Shown piece after piece: positions 9,791 through 21,259 of a DNA stretch of 64,000 nucleotides. The translations under genes and the position numbers were made by a program. A model generated the notes under the pieces. That model was not told the origin of the DNA. It was given only the letters and a program-made list of their open reading frames with translations, and did not search any database. The DNA comes from Limnephilus marmoratus (taxonomy: Eukaryota > Arthropoda > Insecta > Trichoptera > Limnephilidae), in contig OU862913.1 of NCBI GenBank assembly GCA_917880885.1, positions 25,243,286 through 25,307,285 of the forward strand, in the 5' to 3' direction. How positions within the stretch are numbered: position 1 is the first letter of the stretch; each line of letters begins with the position of its first letter.

Positions 9791-11560
9791 TCTATTAAGG
9801 AAATAGATACTTGCAAAGGTGCTGGTCCTGACGAAATACCTTCAATCCTTATTAAACGATGTGCAAACAATCTAGCCTTACCCCTCTCTTTGATTTTCAA
9901 TCGTTCTCTTACCGAATGCACTGTCCCAGTTATATGGAAATCCGCGTTTGTGTCTCCCATCTTCAAGAATGGTAAAAAAACTGATGTCAAAAACTACAGG
10001 CCAATCTCCAAACTTTGCATATTCAACAAAATTTTTGAAAAAATAATCTATGATCAACTATATGCTGCTCTTAAACCTAGCCTGAATATGAACCAGCACG
10101 GTTTCATTAGTGGTAAATCAACAACCACAAATCTTTTAACTTTCACAGAGTACCTCCAGGATAATTTGGATAACCGAATACAAGTGGACACTATCTATAC
10201 CGACTTTAGTAAGGCGTTTGACAGGGTCGATCACTCAATCTTGTTAAACAAGCTCTTAGAGATTGGTATTCACGGCAATCTTTATCGTTGGCTCTCTTCG
10301 TATATCTCCAATCGTAGCCAAATAGTAGTGGTTGCTGGATTTAAATCAGATTCTGTTGCTGTTACATCAGGAGTTCCTCAAGGCAGCCTGTTGGGACCAT
10401 TATTATTTAACATCTATATCAATGATGTTGGTAACTGTTTTCTAAACTCCCAAACTATCCTGTATGCAGATGACATGAAAATATTTTCACCTATAAACTC
10501 AGTCGAGGACTGTCAGAAGCTGCAAGATGATTTGCTACGCTTGAGCACGTATTGTAATGCCCATTGCCTGGAAATAAATATTTCTAAGTGCTTCATCGTG
10601 CGCTTTACTAGAAATAAAAACGTATTAATCCATGAATACTCAATTAATCATGTACCGTTGTCTATCAAATTCGAAAGTAAGGACCTTGGGGTTATACTTG
10701 ATAGTAAACTGAATTTCAACAAACATATCGACCATATAGTCACTAATGCATCTTCTATGCTTGGTTTCATAATCCGCTCCTGTAAACAATTTAAAGACCT
10801 TACTACTTTCAAAACACTGTATTTCTCATATGTTCGTAGTATCCTTGAATACGCATCTCAGGTGTGGAACCCAGGCTATGCAGTGCACAAAAATAGAATT
10901 GAAAGCGTTCAAAATAGATTTTTAAGGTACCTCAATTTCCGCTCTTTTCGATCTCATGTTAGTAATGAAGATTCTGCAAAGTTCTTCAAAATACAAACGT
11001 TAACTTGTCGAAGAAACATAGCAGATTCGGTAATGTTATTTAAAATTACACATAACTTAATCGATTGTCCTGATCTTCTTCAACGCCTATCATTCCATGT
11101 TCCAAATCGCAACAGCAGGCAGTCACTTACCTTTAATCTCCCTATTTGCAAGACCAATTCCAAACAGAACTCATTTATCTACAGATCCACACACTCATTT
11201 AACTCAAATTATTACCACATTGACATTTTTAACTCAACTTTACGTGACATAAAACGAATAACTCAGCAAGCACCATGACTCAAACTAGAAAGTTCAATCC
11301 CTATATATATTCCCGTCCTTTGCCTCTTAATCCTATTCCTTTGTTCCTCCGTGAGGAGTGATCCCCCCCCCCCTTTTTATATTTTGTAACTAAAAAATAA
11401 AACTTACATATCACACTTTATTATTATAACTATCATCAGTGGAAAGTTCATAATTGGCATAAATAACATCCTATTATTTTATTATATTATAATTTCTGAT
11501 TTGCTGTCAACTTTCTCCAAAATAAATAAATAAATAAATAAATAAATAAATTATATTTGT
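9791..11560 (+). mobile_element. 5'-truncated jockey/CR1-like LINE with long open reverse transcriptase
   Basis: The element starts immediately after the Helitron end. It carries an open frame to 11278 and a 3' UTR that ends in an (ATAA)n microsatellite at about 11522-11552. The endonuclease and N-terminal protein are absent, so this copy cannot move alone. Confidence 0.85.
9794..11278 (+). CDS. Reverse transcriptase, C-terminal ~495 codons of a non-LTR retrotransposon (partial)
   Basis: The frame is open from 9794, although its first ATG is at 9890. It lacks stops over about 1.5 kb, the longest intact LINE frame here. In order it shows KEIDTCKGAGPDEIPS (reverse-transcriptase motif 0), NYRPIS, the motif-A aspartate in YTDFSKAFDRVDH (about residue 105 from the ATG), SGVPQGSLLGPLLFNIYIND (motif B), LYADDMKIF (motif C, YADD at about 192-195), then DLGVILDSKLNF and the C-terminal SFHVPNRNSRQS and HIDIFNSTLRDIKRI. 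The enzyme would copy element RNA at a nicked chromosomal site. The good conservation suggests a fairly recent insertion. The missing N-terminus and endonuclease make it a dead fragment. Family placement is by motif style only. Confidence 0.85.
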   Translation: MKEIDTCKGAGPDEIPSILIKRCANNLALPLSLIFNRSLTECTVPVIWKSAFVSPIFKNGKKTDVKNYRPISKLCIFNKIFEKIIYDQLYAALKPSLNMNQHGFISGKSTTTNLLTFTEYLQDNLDNRIQVDTIYTDFSKAFDRVDHSILLNKLLEIGIHGNLYRWLSSYISNRSQIVVVAGFKSDSVAVTSGVPQGSLLGPLLFNIYINDVGNCFLNSQTILYADDMKIFSPINSVEDCQKLQDDLLRLSTYCNAHCLEINISKCFIVRFTRNKNVLIHEYSINHVPLSIKFESKDLGVILDSKLNFNKHIDHIVTNASSMLGFIIRSCKQFKDLTTFKTLYFSYVRSILEYASQVWNPGYAVHKNRIESVQNRFLRYLNFRSFRSHVSNEDSAKFFKIQTLTCRRNIADSVMLFKITHNLIDCPDLLQRLSFHVPNRNSRQSLTFNLPICKTNSKQNSFIYRSTHSFNSNYYHIDIFNSTLRDIKRITQQAP

Positions 11561-12864
11561 CTAATAAGTCAAGGACTGACAAAACAACAGTATTGCGGTG
11601 TACTTTAGAAAAAAAAACTTGTTTATATTTACAGTGAAGTCTATAAAGTCTATAAATACCATTTCCAACATATTCTGTTCAAACAGCTGAAAATTTGTTC
11701 AAATAAAGGTATCAATGTTCAAAGTGCAGATCTTGGTCAAATTTCCATAATCCACGTACTTCTTAATATCTACAAATGATTTAAATAACATATTTGTTTC
11801 AACTTAAATACTAAAAAAAACAACTATTTACGTCGGGAGGATGAAAAAACTGCATTAAGAGGGTATTTCCAGAGAAAACCAGAATTGTGTCATTTTTAAA
11901 TCAGATTTTAGACGCATTGACTCTTTTCCACAACAAAATTATAAATGGATTTCAAAAGATTGTTCTTTTATCTAGCATTCGCATGTTTTAAATTTTAAGA
12001 AAAAATGTTTATTTTTAGTGTAATAAGGTTATACCATAGGTCGGTGGCAGATTTGTTAAATTTTCCAAAAAGATTTTGTAATATACCACACCCATTTCAA
12101 ATCATATAATCATGCAGTAAAATAAATCAATACATTATCTGGGTATCGCATGTTTTAGAATTTTAATTTTAGTTTAAATAAAATCATTAAAAAATATATA
12201 CGTACATGTGTTTCTTGACGAAAATTGGTCCATTTGTGTATTTATTTGCGCACTTACAAACTAATATATTTCAGATTTTTTTAACATTCTTATTTAACTT
12301 AGACATCATTGAAAAATGATAAATACTTATAATCAAAAAACACTTACAAAAAGTACAGTATTTTAATAGTTTTATTATCACGCCTTTCAGCATTTTTGGA
12401 TGAAGGTATAAATTAAAGCAAATTTGGAATGAAATAAAATCGATATAGAGTTATAATTTTAAAAAGCTGGTATGGAGAATAATTAATCTTTCTAATTGTA
12501 ACCTCCCTGCATGATCGTAAGAACAACTTTCAACGAAATGTGGATTTTCGGCTGCTGGCTGGTTAAACACTCTTAAACTTCTGATTTAGTCTGATAGTAT
12601 TGGCGTCTGTACATTTAAAATCTAAGAACCCGACTTCGAATAAAATCATCTTTGTATGTGATGTTTGTGACAAAGCTACTGTCAGAACATGAATTCCGAA
12701 GAACATATTTTCGAATTACATTGGATTTGAGATAAATTTGCTGTTTATGAACGTATTTAAAAAAAATGCTGTTATTGTAAACAGATGAAATACTCTTTCA
12801 GGTTCTAGTATTACAAATCGACACATGCAAATAAATATATATAAATTTTGAACGCAAACATAGA
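11561..12864. other. No recognised feature
   Basis: About 1.3 kb of AT-rich DNA. CGCATGTTTTA(A/G)AATTTTA occurs near 11980 and 12148, hinting at a very old repeat. No coding potential, splice-site pattern or RNA gene seen. Confidence 0.45.
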
Positions 12865-13127
12865 TACAGTAGAGCCTCGCTAATCACGGACCCCCGTTAC
12901 TTCGGTGCACGCTGTAATCCGGACGGGTGCGTGCGGGTCAAAACCAGGCGCGGCCGGTGCCTTCACTTTTTGGTGGTTCACCGAGTAATTCATCAAAAAT
13001 TAAAACAAAAGTAGGTAAATAAATAAATAATAAAATTAGACAGAGCCTAGTAACTCATAACTCGTACAGTGCCCTTGAGGTGATTATTCACAAAAAAACG
13101 GCGCTATACAAATTATCCATTTATTAT

Positions 13128-13279
13128 TACTATTATTTTATTATAAGCAATAATTATCAGCCTGAAACACTCATCCACATTGAAAAATCTTCCGAGAAAA
13201 GATACATGACGCCAACGGGGCTTGAACCCGTGTCCTCTCGATTGCCGGTCGAATGCTCTGACCACTGAGCTATGGCGGC
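13128..13279 (-). repeat. tRNA-derived SINE, family 3 (copy 2) with foldable tRNA head
   Basis: On the minus strand, 13279-13208 (72 nt) folds as a near-complete cloverleaf: six of seven acceptor pairs, a D arm GCTC/GAGC, a five-pair anticodon stem around CCGGCAA, and a T arm ACGGG/CCCGT. The loop has C at position 33 instead of T. The SINE body with TGAGTGTTTCAGGCTGATAA follows, as at 8886-8991. I therefore call it a SINE head, not a tRNA gene. Confidence 0.7.
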
Positions 13280-13424
13280 TTATCTTGTACCCGCCAAATG
13301 ATTCAATATATGCTAGTGTTTCATTCAACAATTACTGCTTATTATATTTTTTCCACCTGAAAACAACCAACTTTATTTTTGTGAGAGAAACATTGTTAGT
13401 GTTAAATCCCTCGCTAGGTGGCTA

Positions 13425-13530
13425 GGTGTTTCAGGCTGATAATTATTGCTTATAATAATTGTTACCCTTTGTGCCATGCATAAAATCTTGTCTTAAAAAC
13501 GTTAGTTTTACAATTAAAAATAATAATTAC
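13425..13530 (+). repeat. SINE family 3 body; unoccupied piggyBac-like target site
   Basis: GTGTTTCAGGCTGATAATTA and the following ~60 bp match the sequence on both sides of the element at 8992-9648. Here GTCTTAAAAACGTTAG is continuous, showing the TTAA site before insertion. Confidence 0.75.
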
Positions 13531-14770
13531 TATTATTTTATGTAAAAGTTTTCTTTGCGGATTTACTATCTTGGTTAATAATTAAATGTAGTTTTGGCGG
13601 GCCATAGGCTATAATTCTGCTTTTATTTTCATGGTTCATATATTCTTAATATAGTCTATATTTATTATTATATAACTTTTAATTTTAAAAAGGCAAGGAA
13701 ATTTAAAACAGCGATATCTATCAAATAATAACACAATAACAACACGCAGTAAACGTTTCTTTTTGGCGCGCCCCCCGCGCGATAGTAAACCCCCTTACTG
13801 AGTGAATTTTGCAATACATATGTGACAAAAATGCACAAACAAAAGGTCCCAAAAACTAATAATGACAATGTCAAATCGGTTCCCTATCCATCAAGATAAT
13901 ATCGCACCCGCTGACCCGTTGACTCATCGTTACATTTTACAAGAGAAAAATATAATTACTATCCTATTCAAACCCTACTACGAATGGTCATTTCGCTGGA
14001 ACGATTCACTTCGGAATTCCTCGGGCATTTCCGTCAACCGCGCAGCGCACGGTAGTCACCATTTTTTCGCTACGATTTTGTATTTTGACGGTCTGTAGAT
14101 GTTGCTGGGGGCTTCATACAAATGATAATTCTCAAACGGGCGCTTTGCTGAAACGCGTAGAATCGTATGTACCTACCTCGGTTCCTAGGCGATATAACTT
14201 GCGCGCGGGAAGCAATGCTTTAGGCCACGATAATTTATTATTCTCTACCAAATTCATGTATTTTTAGATAGGAATTCAATTTTTTTTTTAAATTTAAAAT
14301 AATCTGCGCAATTTTATAATTAAAAATTTTATGTAATGCGATGAGCTGCAAAATGTTGTTTAATTTTGTTGGCGGTTCGGTGCACGAGTGCACTTTAGGA
14401 CGAGCCGCGCCTGGTCAAAACGTGTCAATATTCAATCATTTGCCGTCACTCGTTAATTAACTTTTTAGTTTTTTTTGTTTTCATGTTAAGTGCCCAAATT
14501 TCTTACATGTTTGAATTTTGTATAAGTACATTTGTAAGTACATACATATTCTTGTCTAAATTGACTTTAAATTTTTACTTTAATAAATGAAATCCAAGTT
14601 AAAAATGTGTTTTATTCCTATTAAAAAAAATTGCATACTATAATCCGGACGCTTCGATAATTCGGAAGGGGTCTTGTTTTTTCCTATCCGGATTAGCGAG
14701 GCCCTACTGTAATTGTTTAATCCCTCAGGCCTCGTCCATATTTTGCCAAAGGGAAAAATATTTCTGCTTC

Positions 14771-14899
14771 GGGGTCGTCCATTAATCACGTGAAGCTCGA
14801 AAGGGGGGGGGGGGGTTAGTCTAAAACGTCACCACATATCACCAGGGGGGGGGGAGGGTTAAAAGTTGCTAAAAAACATCACGTGAAATGGACGACCCC
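14771..14899. repeat. Short palindromic MITE with poly-G interior
   Basis: GGGGTCGTCCATTAATCACGTGA at the left is mirrored by TCACGTGAAATGGACGACCCC at the right. The interior has two G-runs. The family of origin is not clear. Confidence 0.6.
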
Positions 14900-15354
14900 T
14901 TTACAATGAAATCCAAATAGATGGAAAATTTCTGAACATAAACGAAAACTAAAATCTGTTTTGGAAAGGTGATAAAATACGATTTCAAATTTTATAAATC
15001 GAAATAAATATGATATACTCATTTTTAAAAGAAAAAATCACTTTCTGTCAGTTAGACAGTAATAAGAACGAATTGAAATCTTCGGAAATGATAAATAATG
15101 CGTATTAATCATTATTTTCGGTTTCATAAACACGAAAAATCATGCGAGACGTTTGCCGTCATAATTAACAACATGGCGTTCCTAGAGAAATGACGTTTCG
15201 CGATTTTAAAGATAACAAAATAACCATTAAAATGCATTATTTTTCAATTCCGGTTACTGAATTACTTATTACTAACCATTATCTACCTAGTACAATTTGT
15301 TTTAATTTTTTAAAGTGTGTTTTGAGCGTGGACTCGATAGGGAAATATTTACCC

Positions 15355-15748
15355 AGTCCGTTTGATAGCTTCTCCCATCTTAACAGACAGATTGCAATCT
15401 TTAAAGTACAGGCGTCGGGTAGGAATGCTATCCTTGTTGTACTGGTATTACAATGGAAGATGCTCCGAGGAACCAGCGTCATTGATCCCTTCGGCACTGG
15501 TGAATAGTCAGGAAACACGCCAAATGCATGCCCAACATATGTACACGGTTGACATTTGTCACATAGAACGGGTCGCTTCTTCGACTCGTTCTTGTGTTCA
15601 ACAGCTCGGCTGTGGAACTGCCTCTGTGTTTTCTCCTTACAACATGTTCATTTCTTCCACTCCTCAAAAACGACCCTCCAGGCATCTCAGATTACATAGG
15701 CCCTGAGGGAAATTATTTTCCTCATGGCCCCTGTGTGGAGTTAATGTA
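15355..15748 (+). pseudogene. LINE family D 3' end (C-terminus plus hairpin tail)
   Basis: Broken frames read RRRVGMLSLLYWYYNGRCSE, SLIPSA and, after frameshift, fragments of the conserved end seen intact at 32226-32552. The 3' tail holds AGGCCCTGAGGGAAATTATT and its complement TCCTCATGGCCCC, then GTGTGGAGTTAATG and poly-A. This hairpin tail is shared with SINE family 2. Confidence 0.75.
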
Positions 15749-16047
15749 AAAAAAAATACACTCTATATTATGTGTTGTTCCCAAAAGCAAACAAATTAGC
15801 CCGAGGGGTTAAGCCCTCGAATTATTGTTTTTTTGTACATAATGTTATTCGACTTTAAGACCTAGAATAATTATTTGTATGTTTTTTGTTGATAATGTTG
15901 TTTGACTTAAAGACTTAAAAAAATTTACCAAATATGAATACAAATGCATATTTTTTTCATCCATTGGTCGGGATTTTCATCCAATCACATTACAATAGAC
16001 CCATTATCTTAATACATAAAAATTAACGTTTCATTGTTTGTCCCTTA

Positions 16048-16378
16048 GGCCGGTTACAGTGCTCAACCGACGGTCGGTGCGTACGAGAATCGTCGGTCGA
16101 GCGCGTGCCGACCGACGAGCTAGAAATGCTCTCCGGGCGACGATCGGGTGTACGTGATATCTACGTCTTCTGTTCCTAATAAATCTACGAAGATAATAAG
16201 CAGCTATTAATTAATTAATTTCGCGTACGACGTCCGGTCAGCTTGTTGATCAATCGTGAACTGACGGTACGCACCGACGGTCGGTCGGTGGTATGCGATC
16301 ATCAGGACCGACCGTACGCATGCGCATCATCAGGACCGACCGTACGCACCGACCGTCGGTCGAGCACTGTAACCGGCC
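16048..16378. mobile_element. Harbinger-like MITE (331 bp)
   Basis: The ends GGCCGGTTACAGTGCTC and GAGCACTGTAACCGGCC are perfect inverted repeats flanked by TTA on both sides (16045-16047 and 16379-16381). A three-base TTA duplication is typical of PIF/Harbinger. The interior repeats CGACGGTCGGT and its complement many times. No gene is present. Confidence 0.75.
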
Positions 16379-16496
16379 TTATGTTTTCTTTCCTAAACCA
16401 TTCATCCGATTGTGATGAAACTTAGATAATTTGATGTGCATAGAAACCATTGCACTATTATATACAGGCATGCGCCTGCGATGGTTTCTGATATTG

Positions 16497-17165
16497 TCGG
16501 CATTATGATATTGTTTCCTACACTATTCATCCGATTGCGATGAAACTTAGATGATTTGATGTGTGCATGCCTGCGATGGTTTCTGTATATAATAGTGAAC
16601 TCCGGCATTATGAAATTGATTCCTACACTATTAATCCGATTGCGATGAAACTTAGATAATTTGATGTGTGCATGCCTGCGATGGTTTCTGTATATAATAA
16701 TGAACTCCGGCATTATGAAATTATTTCCTACACTATTAATCCGATTGTTATGAAACTTTGGTGATTTGATGTATGCATGCCTGCGATGGTTTCTGTATAT
16801 AATAATGAACTCCGGCATTATGAAATTGTTTCCTACACTATTCATCCGATTGTTATGAAACTTAGATAATTTGATGTGTGCATGCCTGCGATGGTTTCTG
16901 TGTAGAATAATGAACTCCGGCATTATGAAATTATTTCCTACACTATTAATCCGATTGTTATGAAACTTTGGTGATTTGATGTATGCATGCCTGCGATGGT
17001 TTCTGTATATAATAATGAACTCCAGCATTACGAAATTGTTTCCTATACTATTCATCCGATTGTGATGAAACTTAGATAATTTGATGTGTGCATGCCTGCG
17101 ATGGTTTCTGTATATAATAGTGAACTCCGGCATTATGAAATTGTTTCCTACACTATTTTCATCCG
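16497..17165. repeat. 105-bp minisatellite, about six units
   Basis: The word CTCCGGCATTATGAAATT recurs at 105-bp spacing (marker positions 16602, 16707, 16812, 16917, 17022, 17127). Each unit also holds ATCCGATTG(C/T)(G/T)ATGAAACTT and CTGCGATGGTTTCTGT. Because 105 is a multiple of three, a 243-codon minus-strand frame is open by chance. That frame is not a gene. Confidence 0.9.
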
Positions 17166-17390
17166 ATTTTCATAGTTTCATCCGATTGCGATGAAACTTT
17201 GGTGATTTGTTGTGCACGTGCCCGCGAAGGTTTTTATACATAATAGTGTACACTGGTGTTTTGTAATTTGTATAAAAATTTTACAATAGGTGGCGCGCGA
17301 GTTGTTTGAAGAATGTGTGTAATGGTCATTGTCTCCCATCAATATTATAAGAAGCAAGTTAGAATGCTCATTTCTTTCTAACACACCAAG

Positions 17391-18230
17391 ATGACATGGA
17401 TACGATCTCTGCCTGAGAATACTTTATCTTTTCTTTTCTTTTCTTTTATATCCCCTGAACTGGTCTCATTAATAAATTACCATGTACCTTGTAGACCGAC
17501 TCGACTCAAAACACCTTTCCACTGTGACAATACTATGACGAACGCAGAACAAAACTCAACAATAAATCGCTTGCATATTTTAGGCAATGAATATGCTAAT
17601 ATCGATAACGCCGCCGGTAATCTGGCTTCATACAAAAGATGCGTTAAACTAAATTTGTTTGCTAGTACTACGTAAATACATCATGTAAACATAATATGCC
17701 TACCAGTACTTCTAAAACTATTAATGCACTAGAAATCATAGGTACTTGTAAAATTTATCATATCAGTTAACATAATCCAGGATTTATTACTTTTTATATT
17801 TTATATTTAAATCTTTGTAGGTACCTTGAGATAGGTATCTTATTTGTACATTTTATTGTTTTATTTCTCTCTTTAAATTTTTATTTTTACTCTTACCTAA
17901 TAATTTATAGTTTGTACTTTAATACTTTATATTTTAAACTATTTACAGTTTGTACTTTAATTAGTTTAGTTTTGTACTTTAATTTATAGGTTGTACTTTA
18001 ATACTTTATATTTTAAACTATTCACTTTATAATTTACTTTTATATATTATTGTATTTATACACTACTTATTACCTTACTTTTTACCTTTTTTCTTAAATT
18101 TGACTAACATTTATATTGTTATTCTTCATGTTGTTGTACTATTATAAGTATGTCAATTATGTTAATGGCACGAGTTGTGCCGTATATGTGTAAATAAATA
18201 ATAAATAAATAAATAAATAAAGACTTGAAT
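17391..18230 (+). pseudogene. LINE C-terminal fragment and AT-rich 3' UTR
   Basis: The frame 17391-17675 includes LVSLINYHVPCRPTRLKTPF and YANIDNAAGNLASYKR, which line up with the VPSR...R...F and DIF..SL..FK pattern at jockey-like LINE ends, here eroded. A long T/A-rich tail follows, with repeats of TTTGTACTTTAAT near 17930-18000, ending in (AAAT)n at 18195-18222. Confidence 0.55.
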
Positions 18231-18407
18231 CAAGTATCTGATTCACTTGATCGTGCCTTGCCTTGCTGGGAATAAGGATGAAATATCACACTACTTCTTA
18301 AGATCCACTGAACCCCAGATTCCTATCCATCCTTCATACTGTTTTCCTTTCCAGAACTTTCTCTCCGTCCTTTCCTAAAAATACCCGCCCCACAGCATCC
18401 CCAATGA

Positions 18408-18927
18408 TTTTTTTTTTTTACATTAGCTCCACACAGGAGGCCCTAAGGAAAATAATTCCACTCTGCTGTGTGGGGGTCTTTATAGGGGAAGGAAGGAGAG
18501 GAGTTTTGTAAAGGAAAAAGCATGAGGGGTGGGTAGGAATCTGGGGTCAGTGTGTCCAGAAGTGACAGACGAATGAATCCATCCCTTCCACTGTGTTCCA
18601 AGGCAATATTCGGAGGGTCGTGTTGAAGAGGTCAAAAGATCTCCCTCAACCAGTCTCTCCCGATCCAGCCTGCCACGCTATTGGTGGGCAGACACATCAG
18701 CCGCCAAGATCCGGACAAACCTCACCCCATGAACCCGGGCACCCCTACTAAATCACCAAACGTCGCGAACCACTTGGGGTGACCTATGACAGAGGTGTTG
18801 GTTATCCAATAAATGGTTCCCAGGGCGGCGGTACCCATACCCGCCTCCCAAATTAAAAGATGACATGGGCCCTGAGAGAAATTATTTTCCTCAGGGCCTC
18901 CTACCATGTTGAACTAATGTAAAATCC
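18408..18927 (-). repeat. SINE family 2 (minus) joined to a plus-strand copy of the same tail
   Basis: Minus strand: head with CACCCCAAGTGGTTCGCGAC, body with GTGGGCAGACACATC complement and TGGATTCATTCG, then the shared LINE-D-like tail ending at poly-T (plus) near 18410. At 18853-18927 the tail alone recurs in plus orientation (GGGCCCTGAGAGAAATTATT, CCTCAGGGCC), so the composite is flanked by inverted tails. Confidence 0.75.
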
Positions 18928-18929
18928 TA

Positions 18930-20390
18930 TTACACTCACATTCAATACATCGTCCCCTACATAAGATTCATTTACACTGACAAACTATGTATTTGATTCA
19001 CTTAATCGTGCCATGTCTTCTTTTATTATTAGCACACAAGATTTATTTATAAAATGATACACTTATCATTTTGAAATCTTAAAATGCAATTTTAAAATTT
19101 CCGAAAGCCGAAAACATAACCTAAAAACAAACGTCAATTCGAGTCGCAATATATAAAATAAGCCGAAACAAGTAATACGTTTACGTCTTATGATGAAACG
19201 GAGATAAACCGTGTATTAATATCGTGTAATACACTTGAAACGGGTACAAAATACAATCGTTCATAGTAAAAATAGGTTAATAATTATTTTAAGTGTCAAG
19301 TGACTCATTTACCGTCACTTCAAAATATTGCAAGTAATTTTTAACACGAAGTATACCTAATAAAATGTTGCTATTTTTAATTAAAACTCCGTTGAAAAGT
19401 TTGTGAGTGTTGGGGAGTAAGGAAACCAGAGTCGGGAAGTACCTTGCTATCCAGACCTGGTCAAAACATGGATAGACTCATTCAAATCCATAAATTGTCT
19501 CCTTATATGTGATCTAAAAATTTTATAAATTTACATGTGTTATGTATTTTAGGTACGAAATACATAATCAAAATGATGTAGCAATTAAAACTTACATTAA
19601 ATGTTCCATATTAACTAATGTACGTGTAAATATTTAATGGGTTCTGTCATGTCTGTCACAAATAATATGAAATTTTGGACACGAAATTCGATATACTACG
19701 ACAAAAATGTAGTTTGTTGTTTTGAATAAAACTTACATTAAAATTCTGAAATAGAACATAATGAATTAATATTATTACAGCCTAAAATAAGGTTGAAAAT
19801 TAAGTTTAAAATATTAAAGAGTAGCAGTACAAATATGTCAAAATTAATAATATAATATTGTACAATGTATGTTCGTTCTACTTGTGATATTTTATTATTA
19901 TTATTTTGACATATTGTATGGGATGCATGGATGAATTATGGTTGTTGTTTTTAATGAAAACTAACCTCGAATAGTTTGAGTAATATGTTGACGTAGAGTC
20001 TGCGAACGCCTAGAGATTTTCCAATGGAGGCGAGGAATATCACGCACAATATAAACAACAGAAAAGGAGTGAAAAGGAGCGTCCAAAGAACGGACGCAGC
20101 CGTCGCTATAACCGACATTGTGAAACTGACAGAAATTTATTTGTTGCACGTAGTGATGGGATTATTGGGTGTTTCGATTATTATTAATGATATTCGAAGA
20201 TTGCAAAATAAATTATCTATTTAAAATATTAAAATAAATATATTGTTAAGAATTATAAATGCAAGAATTATATATACAATGGCAATGGGTCACAGTTGAT
20301 ATCAAACGCTGCTGCAAGTGCTAAGGGGTGATTTTTTTTATGAAAACCTCAAATGTTTTTGTTATATTTAAATAGTACCTATCAAATAAG
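18930..20390. other. Mostly featureless; SINE family 1 remnant at about 19400-19490
   Basis: GGGAAGTACCTTGCTATCCAGACC near 19435 is an eroded piece of SINE family 1. The remainder is AT-rich with no coding or transposon signal that I can support. A 66-codon frame at 20024-20224 has no recognisable features. Confidence 0.5.
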
Positions 20391-20394
20391 ATAA

Positions 20395-20612
20395 GTTTTA
20401 AGATTTTCACGGCCAAAAGCATTTTTGTTATTTGTTTTTGGGGTGTTATGCCGTGTTGCGCTACCTCCTTCTTTAGCCAACGTTTCGGACATCGTTGCAG
20501 TGTCCATCATCAGGGCAGATCCGGCAGATCCGGTAGATGAAACGATGTCCGAAACGTTGGCTAAAGAAGGAGGTAGCGCAACACAGCATAACACCCCAAA
20601 AACAAATAACGA
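20395..20612. repeat. Palindromic Penelope-derived(?) element, compact copy
   Basis: The left arm GGGGTGTTATGCCGTGTTGC..., TTAGCCAACGTTTCGGACAT and the right arm are mirror images over about 75 bp, separated by repeats of GATCCGGCA. The minus-strand arm at 20516-20476 reads GCC, CTGATGA, one base, GGACA, loop, TGTCC, GAAAC, GTT, GGC: the same hammerhead-like layout as 2869-2907 with different, still paired, stems. Frames through it (20382-20682) are artefacts of the palindrome. Confidence 0.65.
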
Positions 20613-20997
20613 AAAAGTATCAAATAAATTCAATTCGTGTTACAGGTTTACGCACCAAACTCGACACCCTAAGAAGAAATAATATTCTTACATTGAACAA
20701 CGTTGTGTACTGTCTAACAGAAATCTGGCAATTCTGGCTTTATGATAAAATATCTTCCTCTGAATTAAACCAATTTCACCAACCGTTCATCGTTCATGAC
20801 CACGTGTTTTGAAGTAAAACTTCTTTACGCACGCTCGACTTGGGGGGGGGGGGGGTAAGCTGGTGAAAGCGTTACGAAAAGTGGTGATTGTTACGAAAAA
20901 TGTCATGCGAACGGTAATCGATGCGAACGGTGATCGATTGCTAGGCGAACGGTCGGGCCTTTACGCACGCTTGACTTGAGGAGTGATAAGGATAAGG

Positions 20998-21125
20998 AAG
21001 GTCACCTCCAGGCCGTAGGTCACCCCAAGGTCGTAGGTCACAGGTCACCCCAAGATCGTAGGTCACCCCAAGGTCGTAGGTCACCCCATGGTCATATTTC
21101 ACCCAAATGTCATATATCACCCCGT
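20998..21125. repeat. 19-bp minisatellite
   Basis: About six imperfect units of GGTCGTAGGTCACCCCAA. They give repetitive frames on both strands, which are not genes. Confidence 0.8.
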
Positions 21126-21259
21126 TCGCTACGTTTGGTAACTTGGCAGAGATACCTGAGTTCATTGGGCGAGGTTTGTCTTGTAGTTTTACTTCAGTCG
21201 TGTGAATAATAATAATAATGACGACTCTATTCCAGGATGTGTGGAGGAGAGTGCAATCG

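Larger units (their letters stand above)
12867..14709. mobile_element. pogo/Tigger-like nonautonomous DNA element with nested SINEs
   Basis: The left end CAGTAGAGCCTCGCTAATC (12867) and the inverted right end CAGTAGGGCCTCGCTAATCC (to 14709) are flanked by TA at 12865-12866 and 14710-14711. The right inner part repeats TAATCCGGAC. TA duplication and a CAGTAG...CTCGCTAATCCGG end are typical of Tigger/pogo elements. No transposase frame remains. SINE family 3 material lies inside (13128-13279 and 13425-13530). Confidence 0.7.

Noticed and set aside
13208..13279. tRNA gene candidate with a near-complete cloverleaf
   Set aside because: The anticodon loop has C at position 33, the acceptor stem has a mismatch, and it is followed by a SINE body that also follows the tRNA-like head at 8812-8885.
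16402..17133. 243-codon minus-strand protein with 35-residue repeats
   Set aside because: It is the translation of a 105-bp minisatellite whose unit is a multiple of three. No start context or independent coding evidence.
20382..20682. Overlapping frames on both strands with the same peptide words
   Set aside because: Produced by the palindromic element at 20395-20612. The same peptide on both strands is a mirror artefact.
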